Source: an uncultured Lachnoclostridium sp.
Lineage (GTDB): Bacteria > Bacillota > Clostridia > Lachnospirales > Lachnospiraceae
Reading direction: 5' to 3'
NCBI GenBank assembly: GCA_902464595.1
Contig: CABQJX010000008.1
Location: 1-40,774, forward strand
Length of the DNA stretch: 40,774 nt
Both the position numbers and the translations under genes were made by a program. The notes beneath the pieces are model-generated. The model was not told the origin of the DNA. It saw only the letters and a program-made list of their open reading frames with translations, and did not search any database. Below are positions 1-8,101 of this stretch, one piece after another. The first letter of the stretch is position 1, and every line of letters begins with the position of its first letter.

Positions 1-2
1 CA

Positions 3-74
3 TGACCTGACCGGGAATCGAACCCGGGTTTACGCCGTGAGAGGGCGTCGTCTTAGCCGCTTGACCATCAGGCC
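3..74 (-). tRNA. tRNA-Glu (anticodon CTC)
   Basis: On the minus strand the sequence folds as a 72-nt tRNA. The acceptor stem GGCCTGA pairs with TCAGGTC, the anticodon arm is ACGCC-CTCTCAC-GGCGT with CTC in the loop, and the T arm is CCGGG-TTCGATT-CCCGG. The discriminator base is A, and no CCA is encoded after it. The body closely resembles clostridial tRNA-Glu. A good promoter lies just upstream on the same strand. Confidence 0.96.
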
Positions 75-102
75 ATGTCACTGTTACTGCGACAGCTCGT
101 TT

Positions 103-131
103 ATATTATCACAGATCAGATGATGTGTCAA
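103..131 (-). promoter_or_regulatory. Sigma-A type promoter of tRNA-Glu
   Basis: Read on the minus strand, TTGACA (131-126) and TAATAT (108-103) are separated by exactly 17 bp. The -10 box ends about 28 bp before the tRNA 5' end, which fits a short leader that is processed away. Confidence 0.75.
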
Positions 132-178
132 TAGGTTTTTTGAAAATATTGAAAAATCCGATCGGATCCAGATGAAGC

Positions 179-207
179 TTGACCGGCCTTTTTAAATAAA
201 ATATCAT
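179..207 (+). promoter_or_regulatory. Promoter of the MerR regulator gene
   Basis: TTGACC (179-184) and TATCAT (202-207) are separated by 17 bp. They lie about 115 bp ahead of the regulator's start codon. The 75-322 stretch holds this promoter and the divergent tRNA promoter and no gene that I can support. Confidence 0.6.
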
Positions 208-322
208 AGTGTCATGGATGCAGGATCAGGCCTCTCATGGTCTATGCCGGGGATTTGTTTTGTGTTGTTATAAATCCATGTGGAAACTCAAGAAGGAGTA
301 TATTAAGGAGAGGAGACTCTTT

Positions 323-1192
323 ATGAGACAATATTTTAAGATCGGTGAAATGGCAAAAATGTTCAATATGAATATCCGCACGCTGCGCTATTATGATGAG
401 ACTGGACTGCTTCACCCAATTTATGTGGATCCAGAGACAAACTATCGGTATTATTCAATTGAGCAGTTTGAGCAGTTAAACACCATCCGCTATCTAAGAT
501 CCCAGGAGATCTCCATAAATGATATACGGGCGATCCTATATCATCGCGATCCGGAGCGGATCGCGGATCTGATGATCCGTCAGCAGGAAGCGATCGCACA
601 GCAGATTGAGCGGCTGAAGGAAACCTCTGAACATTTGGCTGCACGGGTAAAACATATAAAAGATGCCAGGGATATGACATTGATCGAGCTGCTGCGGATA
701 GAAGAAAAGCCGGAATGCCCGATTGCTACTAAGGATCTGTCATGGAGGAATGGCGATAATCTGGAGCTTCCTCTCAGGGATCTGGAAAATACCCACCGTC
801 TGACTCCAAGTTATTTCCTGGGGAAAATTGGGCTGACTGTGAGCCTGGAGGATATTCAGAGAGCGCATTTTGACTGTTATCATCAGATCTTTTGCATGCT
901 GGATCCGGGAGAGACACAGAGCGCCATTGACTGTATGCTCCCCGCCGGGAAGTGGGCTCTTTGGAGGTATCATGGAACACATTCGGAGGCGGCTGAAAAC
1001 TGGTCGATCTTCATGGAAAAGCTGAGGGAACGGAGACTGAAGCCCATAGGAGACGGAGTGGAGATTGTTCTGGTTGATTTTGGGCTGACAGAATGTCCCC
1101 GAGGATTTTATAACGGAGCTGCAAGTGCCGGTGGGGCTGGCGGATCATTATTAAAAGATAAAAATATCCTAAACAAAATAAACAAATTATAA
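323..1192 (+). CDS. MerR family transcriptional regulator with GyrI-like effector domain
   Basis: This 289-residue protein is a one-component activator of the MerR/BmrR type. The N-terminal winged helix runs from about residue 1 to 70, beginning with YFKIGEMAKMFNMNIRTLRYY and followed by a GLLHP turn. A long dimerisation helix follows (about 75-120), then a C-terminal effector-binding half of about 160 residues like the multidrug-sensing GyrI fold. The start at 323 is chosen because AAGGAGAGGAG lies directly upstream and the MerR fold begins there; the frame is open further upstream but that part has no family character. The gene faces the permease-to-ferredoxin run, whose promoter has a MerR-type 19-bp spacer, so it is probably the local activator. 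The ligand is unknown; a small hydrophobic or cationic molecule would be usual for this type. Confidence 0.9.
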   Translation: MRQYFKIGEMAKMFNMNIRTLRYYDETGLLHPIYVDPETNYRYYSIEQFEQLNTIRYLRSQEISINDIRAILYHRDPERIADLMIRQQEAIAQQIERLKETSEHLAARVKHIKDARDMTLIELLRIEEKPECPIATKDLSWRNGDNLELPLRDLENTHRLTPSYFLGKIGLTVSLEDIQRAHFDCYHQIFCMLDPGETQSAIDCMLPAGKWALWRYHGTHSEAAENWSIFMEKLRERRLKPIGDGVEIVLVDFGLTECPRGFYNGAASAGGAGGSLLKDKNILNKINKL

Positions 1193-1216
1193 ATAGCTAT
1201 TTTGTCATTTTTGCTG

Positions 1217-1247
1217 TTGACTCTCTAGCAGATAGACAGTTTATACT
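1217..1247 (+). promoter_or_regulatory. MerR-type promoter with 19-bp spacer and central dyad
   Basis: TTGACT (1217-1222) and TATACT (1242-1247) are separated by 19 bp, two more than normal. MerR proteins are known to activate such stretched promoters by twisting the DNA. An inverted repeat, ACTCTCTAG-CAG-ATAGACAGT (7 of 9 positions paired), spans 1220-1240 and is centred within the spacer. The site sits between the MerR gene and the permease gene, about 125 bp ahead of the latter. Confidence 0.8.
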
Positions 1248-1339
1248 TGGGGCAATTGCTTTAAAGCGTTGTGATGTTCCTTACTTTTAGGAGTCATGAA
1301 CCTAAGGGTATGGGGGGTAGGATGACAAAATAGCTTTTG

Positions 1340-1368
1340 TTGTCCTGAGAGATACTTTAGGAGGACAA
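1340..1368 (+). promoter_or_regulatory. Leader hairpin that would mask the permease ribosome site
   Basis: TTGTCCT (1340-1346) is complementary to AGGACAA (1362-1368). The pairing would tie up part of the AGGAGGA ribosome site just ahead of the permease start at 1373. The stem is short, so its effect on translation is uncertain. Confidence 0.35.
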
Positions 1369-1372
1369 ACGT

Positions 1373-2704
1373 ATGAGTGAGAATAACACACAAAAGAAAA
1401 TGCTTTCTTATATGGATTGTATGGGACTGGCCATAGGCCAGATCATCGGTTCCGGCATTATGGTGCTGACCGGCATTGTAATCGGACTTACAGGCCATGG
1501 AGTAATCCTTGCGTTCCCTTTGGGAGCCTGTGTGGCGCTGTGCAACGCCTTTCCATTTTTGGTGCTCCATTCCTCGATCCCGGCCAAAGGCGCTGCCTAT
1601 ACATATGCAAAGCGGCTTCTGGGAGACAAAGCAGGATTTTTCTATTTGGGAATGTTTGTTTTGAGCCAGGTGCTGATTGCAACCTTCGCCAAAGGCTTTG
1701 CCAGCTATTTTGTTTCCCTGTTTCCGATGTACAGTGAAACAGTGATCGCCATGCTTGCGCTGACCGTTGCCGTTATTTTAAATATCATTGGATTAAAGAG
1801 CTCTGCGAAGGTACAGAATCTAATGGTTATTATCCTGCTTGTCAGCCTTGCTTTGTTTGCATGTTTCGGCCTGCCTCAGGTGGATTGGAGCTGCCTTGCC
1901 ATGACAAAAGTCAATATGGCTCCCAACGGCTTTAAGAGCTTCTTTACAGGCGTGGCATTATTAAGCTTTGCCTGCGGCGGTGCAAAGTACATTGCTGAAA
2001 ATGCAGATGCCATCCCGGATGCACGCCATACGATTCCTAAGGTGGTTATTACGGCTACATTGATCGTTGCTGTATTTTATATGCTGGTGGGCATTGTTGC
2101 TGCCGGAGTCCTTCCTGTGGAAGACGTAGCATATCAGAACCTTACCGCTGTTGCACAGAAGATCTTCCCATCCTGGCTGTATATTGTGTTTGTAGTGGGC
2201 GGCGCTATGTTTGCCCTGGCTACCACCTTGAACGGAACCTTGTCCTGGGTGACAAGAGGGCTTCAGGTGGCTGCTGGAGAGGGATGGCTGCCGGAGGCAT
2301 GTGCGAGAGAAAACAAGGCCGGCACACCGGTTATCCTTTTGGCAGTATTTTATGTAGTGGGTGCATTCCCAATCCTCAGCGGAATGGATCTTTCTACGAT
2401 CTCCAGTATGGGTGTGGGAACAGACGTGTTGACTGAGTTTGTCATTTTAGTTGCATGCTGGCAGCTTCCAAAGAAATTTCCAAAAGAATTTAAGGCATCT
2501 ATGTTTTATATTGAGGAAAAGAAATTCCATATGCTGTTAACTGTGATCGGCGGGATCATGCTGTATACTTCTTATGTAAATCTGTCTGACCTGACAACCA
2601 ACGGAATCATCGGATTGGCAATCTACTTTGCAATTTTATTTACCTATACCCAGCTCCGCTACAAACACGTTGCTGCGAAGCGTGAGGCAGAGAGACAGAA
2701 ATAG
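1373..2704 (+). CDS. APC superfamily amino-acid permease
   Basis: This 443-residue integral membrane protein has about 12 hydrophobic segments. The first helix carries the GQIIGSGIM signature of the APC amino-acid/polyamine/organocation superfamily, and the length is typical. It should bring an amino acid or amino-acid-like compound into the cell, by proton symport or exchange. The start follows an excellent TAGGAGGAC site. It is the first gene behind the MerR-type promoter and is followed 100 bp later by DUF554 and then the C-S lyase, so its substrate is probably the compound the rest of the operon handles. The exact substrate cannot be read from the sequence. Confidence 0.88.
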   Translation: MSENNTQKKMLSYMDCMGLAIGQIIGSGIMVLTGIVIGLTGHGVILAFPLGACVALCNAFPFLVLHSSIPAKGAAYTYAKRLLGDKAGFFYLGMFVLSQVLIATFAKGFASYFVSLFPMYSETVIAMLALTVAVILNIIGLKSSAKVQNLMVIILLVSLALFACFGLPQVDWSCLAMTKVNMAPNGFKSFFTGVALLSFACGGAKYIAENADAIPDARHTIPKVVITATLIVAVFYMLVGIVAAGVLPVEDVAYQNLTAVAQKIFPSWLYIVFVVGGAMFALATTLNGTLSWVTRGLQVAAGEGWLPEACARENKAGTPVILLAVFYVVGAFPILSGMDLSTISSMGVGTDVLTEFVILVACWQLPKKFPKEFKASMFYIEEKKFHMLLTVIGGIMLYTSYVNLSDLTTNGIIGLAIYFAILFTYTQLRYKHVAAKREAERQK

Positions 2705-2804
2705 TGAACCGCATGCAGAGCCTGGCTGCCGAGATCAGGCTCTGCTTTCCTTCGTTGATTCTCGATAGAAGGAAGGAGCATACCGATAGAAGGAGGAATA
2801 CCAA

Positions 2805-3491
2805 ATGATTGGAACAATCGCAAATGCCAGCTCGATCCTGGTGGGATCCATGGTGGGCAGCGCTCTGAAAAAGGGGATCGGCGAAAAATACCAGAATATT
2901 ATGATGGACTCCATGGGGCTGGCAGCTACCGCCCTGGGAGTCAATTCCATCGTAACAGCCATGCCGGAGAGCAAATATCATGTTCTTTTTATCGTCAGCC
3001 TGGCTCTTGGGGGCTTGATCGGCACAGCCCTGTCTCTGGATTCTGTATTTGAACGGCTGGTGGGAAAAATCTCAGGAGGATCCAATTTGAGCAAAGGGCT
3101 GTCTACGGCGATCTTATTGTATTGTGCCGGAACCTTATCGATCCTGGGGCCCATTGAAAGTGCGTTAAATGGAAACCATACGTACCTGTTTACCAATGCG
3201 ATCCTGGATGGGATCACATCAATTGTACTTTCTTCTACCTTTGGCCTGGGGATCGCCATTGCAGCAGCGGTATTGTTTTGCTGGCAGGGATCTATTTTCC
3301 TGATGGCAAATTTGATTGCACCGCTGCTGACACCGGAGCTTTTGACAGAAATCTCTCTCGTAGGTGGAGTACTTATTTTCAGCTCTGGTTTAAGCATTTT
3401 AAATATTAAGCAGATCAAAACGCTGAATCTGCTTCCGGCCCTTTTAGTGCCGCCTGTAGTGATCGGGATTTTGGGATTATTTGGAATTTAA
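2805..3491 (+). CDS. DUF554 family membrane protein
   Basis: The 228-residue product is strongly hydrophobic with about six or seven membrane segments and begins with the MIGTIANASSILVGSMVG pattern typical of DUF554 (the YqgA/YdfK family). The family has no established biochemical role; it is annotated as a possible membrane protein or transporter. A strong GAAGGAGGAA site precedes the start. The gene lies between the permease and the C-S lyase on the same strand, with only 25 bp to the next start, so it is probably co-transcribed with them. It could be a second transporter, for example for export of a product, but that is inference from position only. Confidence 0.88.
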   Translation: MIGTIANASSILVGSMVGSALKKGIGEKYQNIMMDSMGLAATALGVNSIVTAMPESKYHVLFIVSLALGGLIGTALSLDSVFERLVGKISGGSNLSKGLSTAILLYCAGTLSILGPIESALNGNHTYLFTNAILDGITSIVLSSTFGLGIAIAAAVLFCWQGSIFLMANLIAPLLTPELLTEISLVGGVLIFSSGLSILNIKQIKTLNLLPALLVPPVVIGILGLFGI

Positions 3492-3516
3492 AAATAAAAG
3501 AAAGAGGGAATTGAGC

Positions 3517-4686
3517 ATGATCGATTTTGACAAAGCAGTTGAGCGCAGGGGAACAACCAGCATTAAGTATAATTTTCAAGGCGGATTTGGACAGAAGGAT
3601 GGACTGCTTCCCTTCTGGATCGCAGATACAGACTTTCCTACTGTGCCGGAGGTTGTGACAGCATTAAAAGAGCGGTGCGACCACGGCGTATTCGGCTATG
3701 CCAATCCTCTGCCACGCACCTTTGAAGCGATCCAGGGCTGGTGGGAGCGCCGTTTCGGCTGGAAACCGGAAACCTCCTCCATGTTCCTGTCCTGCGGCGT
3801 TGTGACTGGGATTTATTTTGCACTGGAAGCCCTTGTTCCAAAAGGGGGAAAGGTTTTGGCATTTACCCCTGTATATGATCCTTTTTTTGCTGCGATCAGA
3901 AACAGCGGCCATACTTTGGTGGAGTGTCCTTTAAATTATGAAGACGATTATTACACCATTGATTATGAACGGTTTGAGGAGGAGCTGAAACATGGAGTGG
4001 AGGCTGTGACCTTCTGCAACCCTCATAATCCAGTAGGCCGTGTGTGGACCGAAGAAGAATTAAAAAGGGTAGTTGACTTGTGCGTAAAATATCATGTGTA
4101 TCTGTTGAGTGATGAGATCCATTCCGACTACGGCCTGGTCCGTCCTTATACCCCTGTCGGTAAATTTACAGAAATCCACGATAAGCTTGTCATATTTACG
4201 GCTCCCAGCAAGAGCTTTAATCTGGCAGGCTTGGTTTCCGCCTGTATCATGTGCCCTAATCCAGAGGTAAAGGAAAAAGTATATTATCAATTTGACAGCC
4301 GCTGGATGTTCGGGCCGTCGGATCTGGCATTTACAGCTATGGACGCCGCATACACCTATGGAGATCAGTGGATGGATGAATGCTGCGAATACCTGAGGGG
4401 AAATGTGGCTCTGGTCAACCAGTATGTGAAAGAGCATATGCCGAAATTCCGTGTGACGAAGCATGAGGGTACGTTCCTTATGTGGATCAATATGATGGCA
4501 GCCGGTTTAAGCAGCGGGGACATTACCCAGATCCTGGCAAAGGAATACGGCATCGCCCTGGGAGACGGAAGCCATTATGGATCCCAGTGTGACGGTTTCA
4601 TGCGCTTTAATATCGGATGTGCCCGGGACACCCTATTAAAAGGGCTGGAAGCTATGGAGCGTTTCTATTGTGACCATGTAAAGTAA
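3517..4686 (+). CDS. patB: PatB/MalY-type PLP-dependent C-S lyase
   Basis: This 389-residue fold-type I PLP enzyme belongs to the MalY/PatB branch. That branch cleaves the C-S bond of cystathionine, cysteine or cysteine S-conjugates to pyruvate, ammonia and a thiol. Visible residues are the early FWIADTDF motif, a GYANP segment near 60-64, CNPHNPVG (167-174), SDEIHSD around D199, and the PLP lysine K232 in APSKSFNLAGL. K232 sits almost where the PLP lysine of E. coli MalY lies. I place the start at ATG 3517, behind AGAAAGAGGG, rather than at an upstream TTG that overlaps DUF554. It sits 23 bp before the FAD oxidoreductase. The neighbouring amino-acid permease suggests an imported thioether, disulfide or sulfoxide amino acid as substrate. 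An aminotransferase role is less likely. Confidence 0.85.
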   Translation: MIDFDKAVERRGTTSIKYNFQGGFGQKDGLLPFWIADTDFPTVPEVVTALKERCDHGVFGYANPLPRTFEAIQGWWERRFGWKPETSSMFLSCGVVTGIYFALEALVPKGGKVLAFTPVYDPFFAAIRNSGHTLVECPLNYEDDYYTIDYERFEEELKHGVEAVTFCNPHNPVGRVWTEEELKRVVDLCVKYHVYLLSDEIHSDYGLVRPYTPVGKFTEIHDKLVIFTAPSKSFNLAGLVSACIMCPNPEVKEKVYYQFDSRWMFGPSDLAFTAMDAAYTYGDQWMDECCEYLRGNVALVNQYVKEHMPKFRVTKHEGTFLMWINMMAAGLSSGDITQILAKEYGIALGDGSHYGSQCDGFMRFNIGCARDTLLKGLEAMERFYCDHVK

Positions 4687-4709
4687 AGGATAGCATAAAG
4701 GAGAGCATA

Positions 4710-5972
4710 ATGGAAAAATTTGCGATTATCGGTTTCGGGTGCGCCGGTTATCATGCGCTTACGGCCATCCGAGAATCAAACAGCCAGGCGTCTGTGGATA
4801 TATATACGGAAACAGATATGCCGCCCTACAATCCGATGCTGACCACCTATTATGTGGCAGGAAAGCTTCCCTATGAGGGATTATTCCCCTTTGGGACGCT
4901 GAGGGAGATTGGTGAAAAATACCATGCTAATTTTATTACAAATACCCGTGTTTCCTTTGTGAATGGAAAAGAGCGCACCCTGGTTTTGGAATCCGGGGAG
5001 AGGAAAGCGTATGATAAGATCCTTATCGCCACAGGAGCTGCTGCCTTTGTGCCGCCTTCCTTTGCAGGGGTAGAGGGAACTTTCTGCATGCGTACTGTGG
5101 AGGATGCCATAGCTTTAAAGGAGGCGCTTAAGCATCGGGATTATAAAAATGCGGTGGTCGTAGGGGCATCCATGGTCGGAATTAAGGTGGCAGAGCTTTT
5201 GCTGAACCGTGGGATAGAGGTGACGCTGGCAGATATGGCTCCCCATATCTTTGCGCTGGCAGCTTATCCCGAGGTGTCAGAGATGATTGAGGAGCGTGTC
5301 CGCAAGCGGGGGATGAAGCTGATATTCGGCCGTGCCTTAGCCGGGGCTGAAAAGAAAGAAAGGGGCTATGAGATCCAATTTTCCGATGGAGAAACGCTGA
5401 ACACAGAAATGCTGGTTCTGAATATCGGAACGAGGGCGGCCACCTCTCTTGTGAATCCCGAAGAAATCAAGGTGGATCGGGGAATTGTGGTGAATGAGAG
5501 GATGGAAACCTCTGTGCCGGGGATTTATGCAGCAGGGGACTGCTGTCAGGGGAACAATCTTCAGTCCGGCCAGACTCAGATCATCGGCCTGTGGGCCAAT
5601 GCGGGGGTTCAGGGACAGGTAGCAGGGCATAACATGGCAGGCGTCGATGATGGGACAGACGGAAATATCCTTCATAATATCACACATTTTATGGATATGG
5701 ATTTTATTGGCTTGGGAGATAACCGCATTTTGGGAGAAACATATGAATATGCAAGCCCGGACCGGGGATTTTATTTACAGGCAGTCTTAAAGGAAGGATG
5801 GCCGGTAGGATTTAATATTTTAGATAATTACGGGATTAGCGGTATTTTGAAGTCTCATTTAATTCGGATATTAAGAGGAGAAAAGACAAAGTTTACGGAG
5901 GAACAGCGTATCCAGCTGCTCCGATATGGCGTAGAGGAAGGATTTATTGAAAAGCTGGAGGGATTAGTATGA
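4710..5972 (+). CDS. FAD-dependent NAD(P)H oxidoreductase
   Basis: This 420-residue flavoprotein is of the pyridine nucleotide-disulfide reductase fold. An FAD-binding GFGCAG motif lies at residues 8-13, ATGA at 107-110, a second dinucleotide motif GASMVG at 152-157, and the FAD-contacting AAGDCC at 274-279. There is no CxxxxC redox-active disulfide near the N-terminus, so it resembles NADH:rubredoxin/ferredoxin reductases rather than thioredoxin reductase. GGAGAG precedes the start. Its stop overlaps the start of the molybdoenzyme by 4 bp, implying translational coupling. I infer that it passes electrons between NAD(P)H and the iron-sulfur subunit and molybdoenzyme downstream. Confidence 0.87.
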   Translation: MEKFAIIGFGCAGYHALTAIRESNSQASVDIYTETDMPPYNPMLTTYYVAGKLPYEGLFPFGTLREIGEKYHANFITNTRVSFVNGKERTLVLESGERKAYDKILIATGAAAFVPPSFAGVEGTFCMRTVEDAIALKEALKHRDYKNAVVVGASMVGIKVAELLLNRGIEVTLADMAPHIFALAAYPEVSEMIEERVRKRGMKLIFGRALAGAEKKERGYEIQFSDGETLNTEMLVLNIGTRAATSLVNPEEIKVDRGIVVNERMETSVPGIYAAGDCCQGNNLQSGQTQIIGLWANAGVQGQVAGHNMAGVDDGTDGNILHNITHFMDMDFIGLGDNRILGETYEYASPDRGFYLQAVLKEGWPVGFNILDNYGISGILKSHLIRILRGEKTKFTEEQRIQLLRYGVEEGFIEKLEGLV

Positions 5973-8101
5973 CTGAACTGGAACGAAAGCTGCGTGCAAA
6001 AATACCGGGCGCAGATACAGGGATAGAGGTTCGCCATTCCATCTGCGATATTTGTTCCCCAGGTATGCACTGCGGTTTGGACTGCTATGTAAAAGACGGG
6101 AAAGTAATTAAGATCGAGGGGCAGGATGGCCACCCCGTCAATGACGGAAAGCTGTGCACCAAGGGGCTGGCAAACCGGCAGTATCTGTACCGACAAGACC
6201 GCATTATGACGCCCCTGCGCCGCGTAGGAGAGCGGGGCGAGGGAAGGTTTGAGGAAATTTCATGGGAGGAAGCTTACCGTGAGATCGCAGACCAATTGAA
6301 CCGGATCAAAGGGGAGTATGGTCCGGAATCCGTTGCATTTTTCAGCGGCTTTTCCAAGTGGTATCGCCCGATGCTTCGCCGTTTTGCTTACTCCTTTGGA
6401 TCTCCCAATTACGGAAGTGAATCCAGCTCCTGCTATACATCTGCCTTTATGGCATGGAAGGTAGCGGCGGGTGCGCAAGGGGCAGCGGATATGGCTAACT
6501 CAGATCTCTTTCTAGGCTGGGCTTTCAATCCCTATTACTCTAATTATATGAGTGCAGCCCGGGCAACAAAATTAAAGGAAAAGGGCCTGAAATTCCTGAT
6601 CGTAGATACCCGTATTACCCCGGCAGTTGAAAAGCTGGCAGATGTGGTGCTTCGTCCAAAGAGCGGAACAGATGGGGCGCTGGCCCATGCCATTGCCAAT
6701 GTACTTATTGCCCGTGGGGAGATCGATCGGGAGTATATTGATCATTATGTATATGGTTTTGATGAATATGCGGAGTATGTAAAGAACTTTAATGAACACA
6801 ATATTGAAGCATTGACCGGAGTTTCCTATGAAGATGTCCTTCGGGCCGCAGACCTGATTGCCCAGAGCAAAAAAATCTCTTTTTATGAGAGCTCTGCACC
6901 TCTGACCCATCACCGGAACGGGCTGCAGAATTATCGCTCCATCATTTCGCTTCTGGCAATTACTGGAAATATTGACCGGCCAGGGGGACAGCAGCTGATC
7001 CAGCACACCTATGTCCATGTTAATTGCGGATTCCGCATAAGGGAAACAGAGTTCCAGTATGGTACAAAACCGAAACATGCAAAGCCGCCCATTTGTGCAG
7101 AGCGTTTTCCTCTATGGAATGAGCTGGAAGGTGAAATGCAGTCCATGGCGCTTCCTGGCCAGATTGAAACAGGGAATCCCTACCCGGTAAAAGGGCTTTT
7201 TGCCCTGGGGTTAAATGCCCGCATGTGGCCTGATTCCGGAAGGATGTTCCGGGCCTTGAAGAAGCTGGATTTTTTTGTGGACACCGATCTTTTTCTCACA
7301 GATGCCGCTAAATATGCAGATATTGTCCTTCCGGCATGTACCTCGATGGAGAGAGGCGAGTTTAAGCCCTACCCTGGCGGACGGGCCTTTTATACAAAGC
7401 CTGTGATCCCGCCGTTGGGATCTGCAAGAAGCGATGTGCAGATATTAAGTGATCTTGTAAACGTAATGGATTTAGATGATGAGCTTTTAAAGGCTGGATA
7501 TGAGGCGTGTATTTCCTATATGATCCAGGATCTGAATGTGACGGTAGAGGATCTGAAAAAGCCGGATTTTCCGATTAAGGTTGCAGAGGCAGAGACATTT
7601 GCGCCTCTGGAGCATCTTGAGAAGGGGCTGAAAACGCCAACAGGAAAGATCGAGTTAAAGTCTGCATTGATCGAACAGCATCCGGAATGGGGACTGGAGG
7701 CACTTCCTACTTATGTGGAGCCGCTGGATCAAGCGGATCCTGAATTGTATCCATTTACATTTACGTCTGGATCCCGTATCCCAAATGCAATCCATTCCCG
7801 CCTTCATAACTGTGCCAATAACAGAAGCCTGCGCCCTGTTCCCACAGCAGATATGAGTTTGGAGGACTGCGAAGCCATGGGGCTGAAAGAAGGAGATCCC
7901 ATTGTGATTTCTACCATGCGGGGAGAGCTCCATGTTCCAGTTCATCCTACTTTGGCAATGCCTAAGGGACTGGTAAACCTGTATCATGGCTATTCTGAGG
8001 CAGATGCCAACAGCCTGCTGGACGGCGATCATCTGGATCCCTACTCTGGATTTCCGGCTTATCGGTCTTCCCGCTGTGCAGTACGAAAGGAGCGCCTCTA
8101 A
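5969..8101 (+). CDS. Molybdopterin-dependent oxidoreductase, DMSO reductase superfamily
   Basis: The 710-residue catalytic subunit would hold a bis-MGD molybdenum (or tungsten) centre. An N-terminal 4Fe-4S site is formed by Cys26, Cys29, Cys35 and Cys63, with a CxxC-x5-C loop two residues longer than the common CxxC-x3-C. The likely metal ligand is Cys155 in SESSSCYTSAF, which groups it with thiosulfate/polysulfide reductase and acetylene hydratase like enzymes rather than with serine-ligated DMSO reductases. The C-terminal molydopterin dinucleotide-binding domain begins near residue 590. There is no twin-arginine signal, so it is cytoplasmic. It overlaps the flavoprotein before it and the ferredoxin after it. 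The substrate is unknown; reduction of a sulfur oxide, polysulfide or hydroxylated compound are all possible. Confidence 0.88.
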   Translation: MTELERKLRAKIPGADTGIEVRHSICDICSPGMHCGLDCYVKDGKVIKIEGQDGHPVNDGKLCTKGLANRQYLYRQDRIMTPLRRVGERGEGRFEEISWEEAYREIADQLNRIKGEYGPESVAFFSGFSKWYRPMLRRFAYSFGSPNYGSESSSCYTSAFMAWKVAAGAQGAADMANSDLFLGWAFNPYYSNYMSAARATKLKEKGLKFLIVDTRITPAVEKLADVVLRPKSGTDGALAHAIANVLIARGEIDREYIDHYVYGFDEYAEYVKNFNEHNIEALTGVSYEDVLRAADLIAQSKKISFYESSAPLTHHRNGLQNYRSIISLLAITGNIDRPGGQQLIQHTYVHVNCGFRIRETEFQYGTKPKHAKPPICAERFPLWNELEGEMQSMALPGQIETGNPYPVKGLFALGLNARMWPDSGRMFRALKKLDFFVDTDLFLTDAAKYADIVLPACTSMERGEFKPYPGGRAFYTKPVIPPLGSARSDVQILSDLVNVMDLDDELLKAGYEACISYMIQDLNVTVEDLKKPDFPIKVAEAETFAPLEHLEKGLKTPTGKIELKSALIEQHPEWGLEALPTYVEPLDQADPELYPFTFTSGSRIPNAIHSRLHNCANNRSLRPVPTADMSLEDCEAMGLKEGDPIVISTMRGELHVPVHPTLAMPKGLVNLYHGYSEADANSLLDGDHLDPYSGFPAYRSSRCAVRKERL

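Noticed and set aside
209..322. 38-residue N-terminal extension of the MerR regulator
   Set aside because: It has no conserved character, and the ribosome site AAGGAGAGGAG sits before ATG 323, where the MerR fold starts.
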